Shown: positions 34,690 through 43,334, numbered from the stretch's first letter. The stretch: DNA of 64,000 nucleotides from an uncultured Lachnospiraceae bacterium (GCA_910585345.1 CAJUDS010000012.1:1-64000); one strand, 5' to 3'. Made by a program: numbers and translations. Notes: generated by a model not told the origin, from the sequence alone.

Positions 34690-34708
34690 TACCCAGATGT
34701 TATAATGC

Positions 34709-34737
34709 AGTGTAGCAGAGTAATACGGAATTGTCAA
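34709..34737 (-). promoter_or_regulatory. Sigma-A promoter of the DUF6465-like gene
   Basis: -35 TTGACA (34732-34737), a 17-bp spacer and -10 TACACT (34709-34714). Confidence 0.65.
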
Positions 34738-34809
34738 GAAATGCCCCGCTTTTACACAGCCTGTCGGTGATGTTTCAGTCTGGCTGACCTGTTACACTGC
34801 ATTGCCTCT

Positions 34810-36468
34810 CTACCGTTCTGACGCCACATACCCGGCAATGTTATAGGCATGATCGGCGATACGTTCCAAATTACTCAGTACGTCAAGAAAAATAATACCG
34901 CTTTCCGGAGCGCATTTTCCTTTGGATAGTCTCTGTATATGTTTATCCCGCAGTTCTTTTTCCATCTTATCCACTTTTTCCTCCGTGCTTTCCGTTCTTT
35001 TCACTGCCGCCATACTGTTCAGTTCTCTGGCCTCCAAAGCTGCCTCAAATGTATGCAGCGCGATATCATAAAGTTTTTCCAGATCTTTACTGCCTTTTTC
35101 CGAAAATTCTATTTTTTCTTTTCGTTTATTGTCTGCCAGTTCGGCAATATTTTCACTGTGATCTCCAATCCGTTCAATATCCCCTACCGTATAAAAAAGA
35201 TTTTTAATCATCATATGCTGTGCTTCCGTTAAAGACAGATTATCCACCTCCACCAAAAATGCGGTCAGCAGTTTCTGCATTTCATTGATATCTTCCTCCA
35301 TCCGCAGCACCTCTTTGATCTGTTCCTTATCATTGTCCCGCACCGCCGCCATGGCTGTCTGGAAAGTATCTCTCGTCAATACGCCCATTCTGACCACTTC
35401 TCCCACCACTGCCTCAATGGCAAGAGCAGGATTGTTTAGTATTCTATGGTCTAATTTACGATACATCTGTTCCACCGCCCCATCTTCCCGCCTCTCCGAC
35501 TCATCGTATGGAATCAGTATTTCTGAAAGACGCACAAGTCCCCCGGCAAAAGGCAGCATAAGCAACGTATTGGAAACATTAAATATTGTATGAAAAACTG
35601 AAATTTCCACACTGCTGATTGCGGCCTCCGCCATACCTCTGTAAAAGCGGAACACAAAAAACATGACAATCCCAAACCATATACTCCCGATTACATTAAA
35701 AAGCAGATGTATGACAGACGCGCGTCTGGCGTTCTTTTCCGCACCGGCGCCGGAAATAAGCGCAGTAACGCATGTCCCGATATTTTGTCCCAGCGTAATG
35801 AAAACTGCAGACTGCCAGTTTACAACCCCGTTCATGGCAAGCGTCTGCAAAATACCGACGGATGCCGAAGAACTTTGAATAATTGCTGTCACAGCCGCGC
35901 CTGTGATAACCGCCAGAAAAGGGTTTCTTCCAAGAATACGAAATGCATTGGCAAAAACCGGTGCATCCCTATACGGTGTAACCGCGCCTGACATAAAACT
36001 GAGTCCAATAAACAGAATGCCAAAACCCGTCATGATTTCACCGAGCTTGTTCTTTTTTTCATCCGCGCCAAACAGTACCATAAAAACACCGATACCGACC
36101 ACCAGAGGCGCCAGAAACTCCGGCTTACATATGCTTCCCCATTCACTCAGCGATACAATCCACGCCGTAACCGTAGTGCCGATATTCGCCCCCATAATAA
36201 CGCCTACAGCCTGCGAAAGACTCATCATGCCCGCATTGACAAATCCAACCACCATAACCGTGGTTGCCGAACTGCTCTGGATAATCGCAGTGATCCCAGC
36301 CCCCACCAATATCGCAATCAGACGATTTTTGGTAAGAAAGCTCATTAATTTCTTTACCCTGTCTCCTGCAGACTTCTGCAGCCCGTCCGCCATAATATGC
36401 ATCCCATATAGGAAAAGGCCCAGGCCTCCGATAAATTCAAACAGCAGTCCCAAATCATCCAGTGTCAT
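34810..36468 (-). CDS. Na/Pi cotransporter family protein with PhoU-like C terminus
   Basis: Sodium-coupled phosphate transporter of the NptA/PNaS family. Two inverted repeat units carry the signature QSSSATTVMVVGFVNAGMM and QSSSASVGILQTLAMNG. About nine membrane segments occupy the first 330 residues. The C-terminal 200 residues are cytoplasmic and helical like PhoU (two three-helix bundles, with GDIERIGDHSENIAELADNK and LSNLERIADHAYNIAGYV). The frame allows ATG 36474, but GGGAGA is correctly spaced for ATG 36468 (MTLDDLGLLFEF). It is 552 residues. It stands alone and no Pho-box was searched systematically. Confidence 0.92.
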   Translation of the reverse strand: MTLDDLGLLFEFIGGLGLFLYGMHIMADGLQKSAGDRVKKLMSFLTKNRLIAILVGAGITAIIQSSSATTVMVVGFVNAGMMSLSQAVGVIMGANIGTTVTAWIVSLSEWGSICKPEFLAPLVVGIGVFMVLFGADEKKNKLGEIMTGFGILFIGLSFMSGAVTPYRDAPVFANAFRILGRNPFLAVITGAAVTAIIQSSSASVGILQTLAMNGVVNWQSAVFITLGQNIGTCVTALISGAGAEKNARRASVIHLLFNVIGSIWFGIVMFFVFRFYRGMAEAAISSVEISVFHTIFNVSNTLLMLPFAGGLVRLSEILIPYDESERREDGAVEQMYRKLDHRILNNPALAIEAVVGEVVRMGVLTRDTFQTAMAAVRDNDKEQIKEVLRMEEDINEMQKLLTAFLVEVDNLSLTEAQHMMIKNLFYTVGDIERIGDHSENIAELADNKRKEKIEFSEKGSKDLEKLYDIALHTFEAALEARELNSMAAVKRTESTEEKVDKMEKELRDKHIQRLSKGKCAPESGIIFLDVLSNLERIADHAYNIAGYVASER

Positions 36469-36630
36469 TTTCATTCTCCCGCACTATAAATTATATTTCT
36501 TATCATTTCCAAATATGATTGTGCTGATACCGCATGAAAAATATTCGTACCGCCGGAAATCTGTATTCGTTTGCCGACGCATATCTATGACAGCGTTTCG
36601 GCTGCACCGCGGCCGCCTGGACAAAATAAT

Positions 36631-36662
36631 AAGGGCATGCCGGATCCTCCCGGCATACCCTT
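36631..36662 (-). terminator. Terminator after rubrerythrin
   Basis: GGGTATGCCGG-GAGGAT-CCGGCATGCCC with one G-T pair, followed by TTATTATTTT on the minus strand. Confidence 0.8.
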
Positions 36663-36697
36663 AAGTTCTGAAACAATTGCGTTTTCAATGCTTCTAC

Positions 36698-37237
36698 TTA
36701 ACCAAAGTATCTCTTTAACAGGCCCTCAAAAGCCTTGCCATGTCTTGCCTCATCTCTTGCCATCTCATGCACTGTGTCATGGATTGCGTCAAGATTAGCC
36801 GCCTTCGCACGTTTTGCAAGATCAAATTTACCTGCTGTAGCGCCATTTTCAGCTTCCACACGCATCTCAAGATTTTTCTTTGTAGAATCCGTCACAACTT
36901 CGCCTAATAACTCAGCAAATTTTGCTGCATGCTCTGCCTCTTCCCATGCCGCCTTTTCCCAATATAAGCCGATCTCCGGATAGCCTTCTCTGTGCGCTAC
37001 CCTTGCCATTGCAAGATACATACCCACTTCAGAACATTCTCCGTTAAAGTTTGCCCTGAGATCCGCCATAATATCTTCACTGACGCCTTTGGCAACGCCT
37101 ACTACATGCTCGGCAGCCCATTCCAGTGCGCCGCCCTGTGCCGTGAACTTAGCGGCCGGTGCATTACATACCGGGCACTTCTCCGGCGCCGCATCTCCTT
37201 CATGAACATAACCGCAAACCTGACATACAAATTTCAT
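36698..37237 (-). CDS. Reverse rubrerythrin (rubredoxin domain first)
   Basis: Peroxide-scavenging non-haem iron protein of anaerobes. The rubredoxin domain is N-terminal (C5, C8, C21, C24: FVCQVCGY and EKCPVCNA), the reverse of classical rubrerythrin. The ferritin-like diiron domain (about 45-179) has GECSEVGMYLAMARVAHREGYPEIG, WEEAEHAAKF and ARDEARHGKAF, which supply the carboxylate and His ligands. At 179 residues it is complete. AGGAGG precedes ATG 37237. Its promoter has a perfect palindrome at the transcription start, consistent with redox control. Confidence 0.94.
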   Translation of the reverse strand: MKFVCQVCGYVHEGDAAPEKCPVCNAPAAKFTAQGGALEWAAEHVVGVAKGVSEDIMADLRANFNGECSEVGMYLAMARVAHREGYPEIGLYWEKAAWEEAEHAAKFAELLGEVVTDSTKKNLEMRVEAENGATAGKFDLAKRAKAANLDAIHDTVHEMARDEARHGKAFEGLLKRYFG

Positions 37238-37286
37238 TCCTTTTCCTCCTGTTTTTCCTGTTTATCGTATTTTTCTATGTAGAATT

Positions 37287-37303
37287 TCAGTAACGATTAC
37301 TGA
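37287..37303 (-). promoter_or_regulatory. Operator-like palindrome at the rubrerythrin start site
   Basis: TCAGTAA-CGA-TTACTGA (with inverted arms exact) begins right after the -10 and covers the expected +1. The size and position fit a Fur-family (PerR-like) repressor site, though the sequence departs from the Bacillus PerR consensus. Confidence 0.5.
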
Positions 37304-37304
37304 T

Positions 37305-37333
37305 ATTGTATATTTCTTATTATGTCTTGTCAA
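37305..37333 (-). promoter_or_regulatory. Sigma-A promoter of the rubrerythrin gene
   Basis: -35 TTGACA (37328-37333), a 17-bp spacer and -10 TACAAT (37305-37310). Confidence 0.75.
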
Positions 37334-37377
37334 CACCTTTTTATAAAATCTTTCCGCTGTCGCATGCAGACGGCTGG

Positions 37378-38211
37378 TTACCGTATCATAAAATACGCAA
37401 GTACCAATACCCCTAACACAATTCTATACCAGCCAAACACTTTGAAATTATGCTTTTTGATATAACCCATCAGAAACTTGATCGCAGCAACGGATACTGC
37501 AAATGCCACAATACATCCCACTGCCAGTATCATCCACTCCGTACCGCTGAGTGTCATCCCCTTGAGCAGGAACTTTACAATCTTCAGCAGGCTGGCGCCG
37601 AACATAACAGGAATCGCCATAAAAAAGGTAAATTCCGCCGCCGCCGTTCTCGATACTCCCAGATACAATGCCCCTACGATCGTAGAACCCGAGCGGGAAG
37701 TTCCCGGGAAAATGCCGGCAATCAATTGAAATATCCCAATAATAAATGCCGCCGGGTATGTCAACTGCGCAATACTTTTCATTCTTGGTTTTCGTTTTTT
37801 ATTTTTGTTTTCTATTACAATAAATGCAACGCCAAATACAATCAGGGCAATAGCCACTGTCTGATAATTATAAAACAGTTCCTCAAACAGGCTGTCAAAC
37901 GGCAGGCCGACAATTACCGCCGGAAGGCATCCGACGATGACTTTGCACCACATTGAGAACACATCCTGCCGTATGATACCGCCGCCGCGAAACCTAAACG
38001 GAAAAATCCTGTTCCAGTATAGCATCACCACTGCCAGTATGGCGCCCAGCTGGACTACTACCAGAAACATATCCCAAAATTCCGGGCTTACATCCAGCTT
38101 GACAAATTCATTCAAAAGTATCATATGCCCGGTGCTGCTGATCGGAAGCCACTCCGTAATTCCCTCTACAATACCGAATAAAACCGCTTTCCATAATTCC
38201 GCCAAAATCAT
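37378..38211 (-). CDS. uppP: Undecaprenyl-diphosphatase (UppP/BacA)
   Basis: Dephosphorylates undecaprenyl diphosphate to recycle the peptidoglycan lipid carrier and gives bacitracin tolerance. It is an integral membrane protein of 277 residues with about eight helices. The catalytic segments are GIVEGITEWLPISSTGH (13-29) and GIFPGTSRSGSTIVGAL, with the conserved Glu, Ser and Arg all present. ATG 38211 directly abuts AGGAGGG, so the in-frame TTG two codons on may be the true start. It is last in the aminotransferase-patatin-uppP run, 9 bp after the patatin gene. Confidence 0.95.
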   Translation of the reverse strand: MILAELWKAVLFGIVEGITEWLPISSTGHMILLNEFVKLDVSPEFWDMFLVVVQLGAILAVVMLYWNRIFPFRFRGGGIIRQDVFSMWCKVIVGCLPAVIVGLPFDSLFEELFYNYQTVAIALIVFGVAFIVIENKNKKRKPRMKSIAQLTYPAAFIIGIFQLIAGIFPGTSRSGSTIVGALYLGVSRTAAAEFTFFMAIPVMFGASLLKIVKFLLKGMTLSGTEWMILAVGCIVAFAVSVAAIKFLMGYIKKHNFKVFGWYRIVLGVLVLAYFMIR

Positions 38212-38220
38212 CCCTCCTGT

Positions 38221-39069
38221 TTAAGCATGCAGATAGGCCAACATTGTTCCATAAAGCGCCTGTGCGTCACGATATCCCTGGTCGTACAGGGCAATCAGCT
38301 TTTCCCGGTCCTTCTCAATCCGTTTAATGCCGCTGGCCGTTTTCGGCCTGATCACGAAAGCTCTGCCGCACTTTTCCTGTTCCTCTAAATAATCTAGTGT
38401 TTTATTATAGGAAATATGCCTGTCCCGCATCAGCTCATATACCTTTGGGTACCTCGCATAGACGGCACGAATCACGCCCAATAAAGACGACGGTTTTTTG
38501 CGATACCCTTCTTCCTTTGTCAGAACCACTATATTTTTCTCATTGCCGTCCAGAATCGACTTCCTGATCGGTATGGAATCTGACAATCCTCCATCCAGAT
38601 ACAATTTGCCGTTTATCTTCACATTCCTTGAAACAAGCGGAAGGGAACTCGAAGCGCGCACCGCCTCGATGTCCCGTTCCATATCCTGCAGCCGCAGATA
38701 TTCCGGCTTCCCGGTGACAATATTGGTCGCAACCGCATAAGCTCTGCCCTTGTAGCTTTGAAATGTCTCATAATCATAAGGATTCAGATATCTGGGGATC
38801 AAATCATAACAGACATCCCTGTTAAACAAATTGCCTGTCAGAAGCAGGCTGCGGATGCTGCAGTAATCTCTGCACTGCAGATAGTCGACTCCTACGTAAT
38901 ACGCACGTTTTTTCTGCCCGGACAAATAACTGCACATATGACATGCCCCCGCAGACACACCGTAACAGCTTGAGAACATCACGCCCTTTTCTATAAAAAA
39001 TTCCAATACGCCGCATGTATACATTCCCTTCATGCCGCCGCCTTCCAATACCAGACCAGCCTGAAACAT
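38221..39069 (-). CDS. Patatin-like phospholipase family protein
   Basis: Predicted acyl hydrolase of membrane lipids, 282 residues, RssA/YjjU-like. The oxyanion loop is EGGGMKGMYTCGVLEF (9-24). The nucleophile is S39 in GVSAG and the dyad partner is D159 in LDGGLSDSIP. The C-terminal third is helical and Lys/Arg-rich (YNKTLDYLEEQEKCGRAFVIRPK), as in bacterial one-domain patatins. There is no signal peptide, so it probably acts at the cytoplasmic face. It lies 17 bp after the aminotransferase gene and 9 bp before uppP, so the three are probably cotranscribed. Confidence 0.92.
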   Translation of the reverse strand: MFQAGLVLEGGGMKGMYTCGVLEFFIEKGVMFSSCYGVSAGACHMCSYLSGQKKRAYYVGVDYLQCRDYCSIRSLLLTGNLFNRDVCYDLIPRYLNPYDYETFQSYKGRAYAVATNIVTGKPEYLRLQDMERDIEAVRASSSLPLVSRNVKINGKLYLDGGLSDSIPIRKSILDGNEKNIVVLTKEEGYRKKPSSLLGVIRAVYARYPKVYELMRDRHISYNKTLDYLEEQEKCGRAFVIRPKTASGIKRIEKDREKLIALYDQGYRDAQALYGTMLAYLHA

Positions 39070-39086
39070 GCCATTCCTTCTTTCTC

Positions 39087-40280
39087 TTATTTTACTCCAT
39101 ATACTTCCCGCACAAATCGGCGCAGCGCCGGCAGAGAACGCCGTACCTTTTCCGTATCAATACAGTACGCCATTCTGAAATAACCTGGACATCCAAAACC
39201 GTCTCCCGGCACCATAATCAAATCATATTTCCTTGCTTTTTCGCAAAATGCCCTGGCATCTTCCTCCAATGCCTTGGGAAAAATATAAAAAGTACCTCCC
39301 GGCTCCGTACATGGAAAGCCAAGCGTCTTTAATTCATCGTATATTATATTTTTATTTGTCTCATAAACCGACAAATCGGCGGTTATCCCGAGATTCTCCG
39401 CAACCGCCAGTTGTATGATGGATGCAGGACAGTTATGTCCTGTTTCCCTGGAGATCTGCCCGCACATCTGAATAATCTTTGCCGCGTCTGCGCAGGCAGG
39501 ATTCACTGCCACATAACCAATTCTTTCCCCCGGAAAAGAAAGAGATTTGGAAAACGAATAGCACAACAGCGTATTGTCATAATATGACGACACAAAAGGA
39601 GCTTCCACGCCCGAAAACACGATTTCGCGATACGGTTCATCCGAAATCAGATAAATATCATGACCGTATGCATCCGCTTTTTTGTTCAATACCGCCGCCA
39701 GGTTTATCAGCGTTTCCGCAGAATATACAACACCGGAAGGATTGTTGGGCGTGTTAATCAGCACGGCAGACACTTTCTCAGTGAGCATCTCTTCCAATGC
39801 CTCAAAATGAATCTGAAATGTCTCCGTATCGGCAGGCACCAATTTTAAAACCGCCCCTGTCCCGTTTACATAGGGAAAATACTCGGAAAAGCACGGCGCA
39901 AATGTAAGCACTTCATCACCCGGCACAGTCACCGCCCGCAATGCATGAGCAAGAGCGCCTGCAGCCCCCGATGTCATAAAAATATCTTCTTCCTCATAAG
40001 GCAGGCCAAACCTCTGCCGCAGAGACGCCGCCACTCTTTGCCGCACCGAAGGAATGCCGAGGGACGGGCTATAGCCATGAAGCGCCATCGGATCAGTCTC
40101 CCGCAGCATTCTGATCATTGTCTCTGTCACCGCATCCGGCACCGGAACTGACGGATTGCCCAGACTGTAATCAAATACATTTTCGTATCCGATTTCTCTC
40201 CCGCGGGCTGCGGCAAACTCCGACAGTTCCCTGATTACGGATTTTTCCTGCAGCATCTTTTCATAGTGTCCTGCTATCAT
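39087..40280 (-). CDS. Pyridoxal-phosphate aminotransferase (class I/II)
   Basis: A fold-type I aminotransferase of 397 residues, substrate unknown. Visible motifs are DYSLGNPSVPVPDAV (N-terminal substrate arm), TSGAAGALAHALRAV (PLP phosphate), NTPNNPSGVVYSAE, LISDEPYREIVF and the PLP lysine in CYSFSKSLSFPGERIGYVAV. GGGAGGG precedes ATG 40280; a longer frame to 40313 has no such site. It is the first gene of a three-gene run with patatin and uppP. The leader has a terminator-like hairpin (40376-40415) that could act as an attenuator. Confidence 0.92.
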   Translation of the reverse strand: MIAGHYEKMLQEKSVIRELSEFAAARGREIGYENVFDYSLGNPSVPVPDAVTETMIRMLRETDPMALHGYSPSLGIPSVRQRVAASLRQRFGLPYEEEDIFMTSGAAGALAHALRAVTVPGDEVLTFAPCFSEYFPYVNGTGAVLKLVPADTETFQIHFEALEEMLTEKVSAVLINTPNNPSGVVYSAETLINLAAVLNKKADAYGHDIYLISDEPYREIVFSGVEAPFVSSYYDNTLLCYSFSKSLSFPGERIGYVAVNPACADAAKIIQMCGQISRETGHNCPASIIQLAVAENLGITADLSVYETNKNIIYDELKTLGFPCTEPGGTFYIFPKALEEDARAFCEKARKYDLIMVPGDGFGCPGYFRMAYCIDTEKVRRSLPALRRFVREVYGVK

Positions 40281-40375
40281 ACTGTCCCTCCCAAGTCCGA
40301 AACATATCCTCATTTTTTACAACTGCCTTTTCGTATGCCTTTCATCATATCCCAAAACCCCCTGTTTGTCCAGAC

Positions 40376-40415
40376 AAAAAGCCCGGACCGCCCGTCGGGT
40401 TCTATCGGCGGACCG
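40376..40415 (-). terminator. Possible attenuator in the aminotransferase leader
   Basis: Arms CGGTCCGCC and GGCGGTCCG (one T-T mismatch, 14-base loop) are followed on the minus strand by GGCTTTTT. No minus-strand gene lies close upstream, so the hairpin would act inside the leader of this operon. Confidence 0.45.
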
Positions 40416-40448
40416 TTGATTTATCGCGTTTCTATGGCAGTTCGGCAG

Positions 40449-40477
40449 TTGACTATCCGGTCAAAAAGTTCTATAAT
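40449..40477 (+). promoter_or_regulatory. Sigma-A promoter of the HD-GYP gene
   Basis: -35 TTGACT (40449-40454), a 17-bp spacer and a perfect -10 TATAAT (40472-40477), about 58 bases before the start codon. Confidence 0.75.
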
Positions 40478-40535
40478 TTATATATCAGACGGCAAATGCC
40501 TTATGCGCGAAAGAAAAAAGCGAGGTGATTTCACT

Positions 40536-41660
40536 ATGAAAGTTCTTCTTGAATTATTACAAACCGGAATGATCACTGCGGAAGATGTCTATGCACTGAA
40601 CGGGCAACTGCTTGTCCCCAAGGGTTCTGCGCTGACAGAAGCCATGATTCATAAAATGCGTGTCTATTCCATCCGTGCAGTCAGAATTGCAGACAATGCA
40701 GAGGAAGCCGCCGCTTCCGAAAATCCTGCAGATAATGATTATATGGGTACCAATGTTCCCGGCTTCACTTCCAAGATTCCCGATGAAGTTAGAAAAGCTC
40801 GCGTTCAGAATATTAAAGAATACAAAGAGGCATATTCCAAGGGATTGAATTATTTCCAGGTCGCTGTCAATAATCTGGTTACAAAAAATACGGACGCCGA
40901 TATTGACAGTATATTAAACGACACCTTATCCATGCTGGATGCAAAAGGAAAAAACAGCAGTATTCTTGATATGCTTATTTATATGAAAGAATATGACAGC
41001 AGCGTATACGCACACTGCATCAATGTATCTCTTCTGTGCAATATGCTGGCGCACTGGCTGGACTATAGTGAGGAAGACTGTCACATGGCAGCCGCCTGCG
41101 GTATGTTCCATGATATCGGAAAGCTTGCGATACCTGAACAGATTCTCCGCAAACCCGGTCCTCTCACTCCTGAGGAACGGAATCTTGTCAACACCCATCC
41201 GGAAAAGGGTTACCAGATGCTGGAAGAATACAAAGTGGCAGAGACAGTAAAATTGTCCGCTCTTATGCACCACGAATTTTGTGACGGCAGCGGCTATCCG
41301 CGCCGTTTAAAAGCCGGGCAGATTGACCACTTCGCAAAGCTCGTCACCATCTGCAATATTTATGACGCAATGACTTCGGAACGCCCTTATCGAAAGGTGA
41401 TGTCCCCGTTCGCTGTGATTGAGTACTTTGAGGGAATTGGTCTGCAGAAATTTGACACTCGTCCGATTCTCACATTTCTGGAAAATACCGTTAATACTTA
41501 TTTAAACTGCCCCGTCCGTCTCAGCAACGGAATGGTAGGATATGTCGTTTTCATCAATCGTGAACGCCTGGGCCGCCCCACCGTTCAATGCGGATCGGAG
41601 TTTGTTGATTTGAGCAAGCACAAGGATCTTAGCATTCAGGAAATGCTTCCGATTGTCTAA
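40536..41660 (+). CDS. HD-GYP domain cyclic di-GMP phosphodiesterase
   Basis: Predicted to hydrolyse cyclic di-GMP. It is 374 residues and cytoplasmic. The N-terminal 130 residues (MKVLLELLQTGMITAEDVYALNGQLLVPKG) resemble the domain often found before HD-GYP in Clostridia. The catalytic domain has HCINVSLL, HD at 192-193 in GMFHDIGKLAIPEQIL, the signature HHEFCDGSGYP at 245-255, and YDAMTSERPYRK. All metal ligands are present. The frame runs upstream to 40266, but GAGGTG lies eight bases before ATG 40536. Together with the GGDEF gene at 16.4 kb it shows cyclic di-GMP turnover in this organism. Confidence 0.94.
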   Translation: MKVLLELLQTGMITAEDVYALNGQLLVPKGSALTEAMIHKMRVYSIRAVRIADNAEEAAASENPADNDYMGTNVPGFTSKIPDEVRKARVQNIKEYKEAYSKGLNYFQVAVNNLVTKNTDADIDSILNDTLSMLDAKGKNSSILDMLIYMKEYDSSVYAHCINVSLLCNMLAHWLDYSEEDCHMAAACGMFHDIGKLAIPEQILRKPGPLTPEERNLVNTHPEKGYQMLEEYKVAETVKLSALMHHEFCDGSGYPRRLKAGQIDHFAKLVTICNIYDAMTSERPYRKVMSPFAVIEYFEGIGLQKFDTRPILTFLENTVNTYLNCPVRLSNGMVGYVVFINRERLGRPTVQCGSEFVDLSKHKDLSIQEMLPIV

Positions 41661-41720
41661 GTACCTGTCAGCAAGCAGGAAAAGGGTATGATCGTGTTTT
41701 TATAAACGACTGGTCTGTAC

Positions 41721-41750
41721 AATCCCCGGCGCTTATTGCCGGGGATTTTT
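41721..41750 (+). terminator. Terminator after the HD-GYP gene
   Basis: AATCCCCGGC-GCTTATT-GCCGGGGATTTTT is a strong rho-independent terminator that overlaps the last codons of the convergent GNAT gene (KNPRQ). Confidence 0.9.
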
Positions 41751-42482
41751 AACGGGCGGTACCATTTTGTATGTGTCCATTCCTGTTTCCGCAGACCCTT
41801 CATGTAGATGAAAGCCCAGCTTTTTCAGCAGGCTGACAGACGCCGTATTCTCACGCTGCACCCGGGAAATAACGCACGAACACTCTATTTCCCGCCACGC
41901 ATACGCCAAAACAGCGCTGCATACTTCAAACGCATATCCCTTTCTCTGCCACGGCGACGCAATCATATAGCCCAGTTCCACGTTTTCCCCTTTCGGTTCT
42001 ATACCCGCGCGCCCGATAATCACTCCTGACTTTTTTTCTATTATTATCCAGATGCCATAGCCATAAAACTCATAAACATATTTTCGATAGTCTTGCGCAT
42101 AGTTCCGTTCTTTTTCTCTGTCTTCAAATAAATTTTCCATGTATCTGGTAATCGAAGCATCCTGGTAAATTTCATAAAGCCTGTCAACATCCGCAGCCGT
42201 CATCTCCCGCAATCTGCAGCGCTCTGTCTCTATGATCTCCCACGGCAGACCTGCAAGCCTCCTGTAAAGCCGCTCAAAATCGTCCTGCTCCATCTCTTCT
42301 ACGCGTTCTATTGCATAGGGAATCCCAGAAAAATCCTTATTATAATTATCTTCGGTTAAGATTGCCGCCACCTTCTCCCCTTTTTGCTGCAGCTCCCGCA
42401 AAAACTCCAAATTGTCTGTCAAATATAAAATACCGCCCGCCAGACCGTTTTTTTCATTGCCAACCAAGACCGCTTTTAACAT
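41733..42482 (-). CDS. GNAT N-acetyltransferase with extra N-terminal domain
   Basis: A 249-residue protein. The C-terminal part (about 83-249) is a RimJ/RimL-like acetyltransferase: ETERCRLREMTAADVDRLYEIYQD, the acetyl-CoA-binding LGYMIASPWQRKGYAFEVCSAVLAYA, and NTASVSLLKKLGFHLHE. The N-terminal 80 residues (LKAVLVGNEKNGLAGGILYLTDNLEFLRELQQKGEKVAAIL) form a small alpha/beta unit I do not recognise, probably regulatory. AGAGGA precedes ATG 42482. The last codons lie inside the HD-GYP gene's terminator hairpin. Substrate unknown. Confidence 0.87.
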   Translation of the reverse strand: MLKAVLVGNEKNGLAGGILYLTDNLEFLRELQQKGEKVAAILTEDNYNKDFSGIPYAIERVEEMEQDDFERLYRRLAGLPWEIIETERCRLREMTAADVDRLYEIYQDASITRYMENLFEDREKERNYAQDYRKYVYEFYGYGIWIIIEKKSGVIIGRAGIEPKGENVELGYMIASPWQRKGYAFEVCSAVLAYAWREIECSCVISRVQRENTASVSLLKKLGFHLHEGSAETGMDTYKMVPPVKNPRQ

Positions 42483-42604
42483 TTGATTCCTCTCCGCGCC
42501 TGCACCGAAAGACCGCTTTACGAAATACCGTTTATCCGCTACAATAAAAAGCAGGTTATTTATTTTATCATAAAATATTTTTATCGGAAAGGAAAGAACA
42601 GAAT

Positions 42605-43123
42605 ATGAAAAACCCAATCATTACTATGACAATGCAAAACGGCGGCATCATCAAAGCGGAATTGTATCCGGAAATTGCACCCAACACAGTTCATAATTTT
42701 ATCAGCCTGGTACAAAAAAATTTTTATGACGGTTTGCTTTTCCACCGTGTAATCAACGGTTTCATGATCCAGGGTGGTGATCCCGAAGGGACGGGAATGG
42801 GAGGCCCCGGCTACGGTATTAAAGGAGAATTTGCCCAGAACGGTTTTGAAAACAACCTAAAGCATACGGAAGGCGTGTTATCAATGGCAAGAAGTATGAT
42901 GCCGGACTCCGCAGGAAGCCAGTTCTTTATCATGCATAGGGACAGCCCGCATCTGGACGGCGCCTATGCAGCGTTTGGAAAGGTAATAGAAGGTATGGAA
43001 GTGGTGAATCAGATTGCTGAAACGGCTACCGATTATTCCGACAGACCGCTGGAAGATCAGATCATTAAAACCGTTACTGTGGACTGCTTCGGCACAGAGT
43101 ATCCGCAGCCGGAAACTCTTTGA
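42605..43123 (+). CDS. Peptidyl-prolyl cis-trans isomerase (cyclophilin)
   Basis: Cytosolic PPIase of 172 residues. The cyclophilin core is complete: FISLVQKNFYDGLLFHRVINGFMIQGGDPEGTGMGGPGYGIKGEF, then GVLSMARSMMPDSAGSQFFIMH with the catalytic Arg of FHRV and the substrate-pocket QFFI, and LDGAYAAFGKVIEGMEVV. There is no signal peptide. GGAAAGGAAAG precedes ATG 42605. It is divergent from the GNAT gene and likely monocistronic; the 365 bp after it hold a hairpin element and the AGCS promoter. Confidence 0.95.
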   Translation: MKNPIITMTMQNGGIIKAELYPEIAPNTVHNFISLVQKNFYDGLLFHRVINGFMIQGGDPEGTGMGGPGYGIKGEFAQNGFENNLKHTEGVLSMARSMMPDSAGSQFFIMHRDSPHLDGAYAAFGKVIEGMEVVNQIAETATDYSDRPLEDQIIKTVTVDCFGTEYPQPETL

Positions 43124-43204
43124 TGCAAATTCTGCGTTCATATTTTATTTACATTTCATTTAAAGAAACTTAATTCGCATAACATTTTTTATCCAAATTC
43201 ATAT

Positions 43205-43310
43205 CTTATACTATAACCATAAGATACAGAGTTACAGACAACTACATTATTTTATAAATAGCTTTTTCATAATAATGCCAAGTAAATTATTTACTTGGCA
43301 TCCTCCCTTT
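43205..43310 (+). ncRNA. Candidate structured RNA element (copy B)
   Basis: On the + strand: ATTCATAT, a hairpin ATCTTAT / ATAAGAT with CTATAACC loop, ACAGAGTTACAGACAA, an AT-rich spacer, TTTTTCATAATA, a perfect 12-bp hairpin at 43275-43301 (ATGCCAAGTAAA / TTTACTTGGCAT, TTA loop), then CCTCCC. The order and the linkers match copy A (25440-25565) while the stems differ. It could also end the cyclophilin transcript, although no T run follows. Confidence 0.35.
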
Positions 43311-43334
43311 TATGGGGAAATTTCCCGATTTTCC

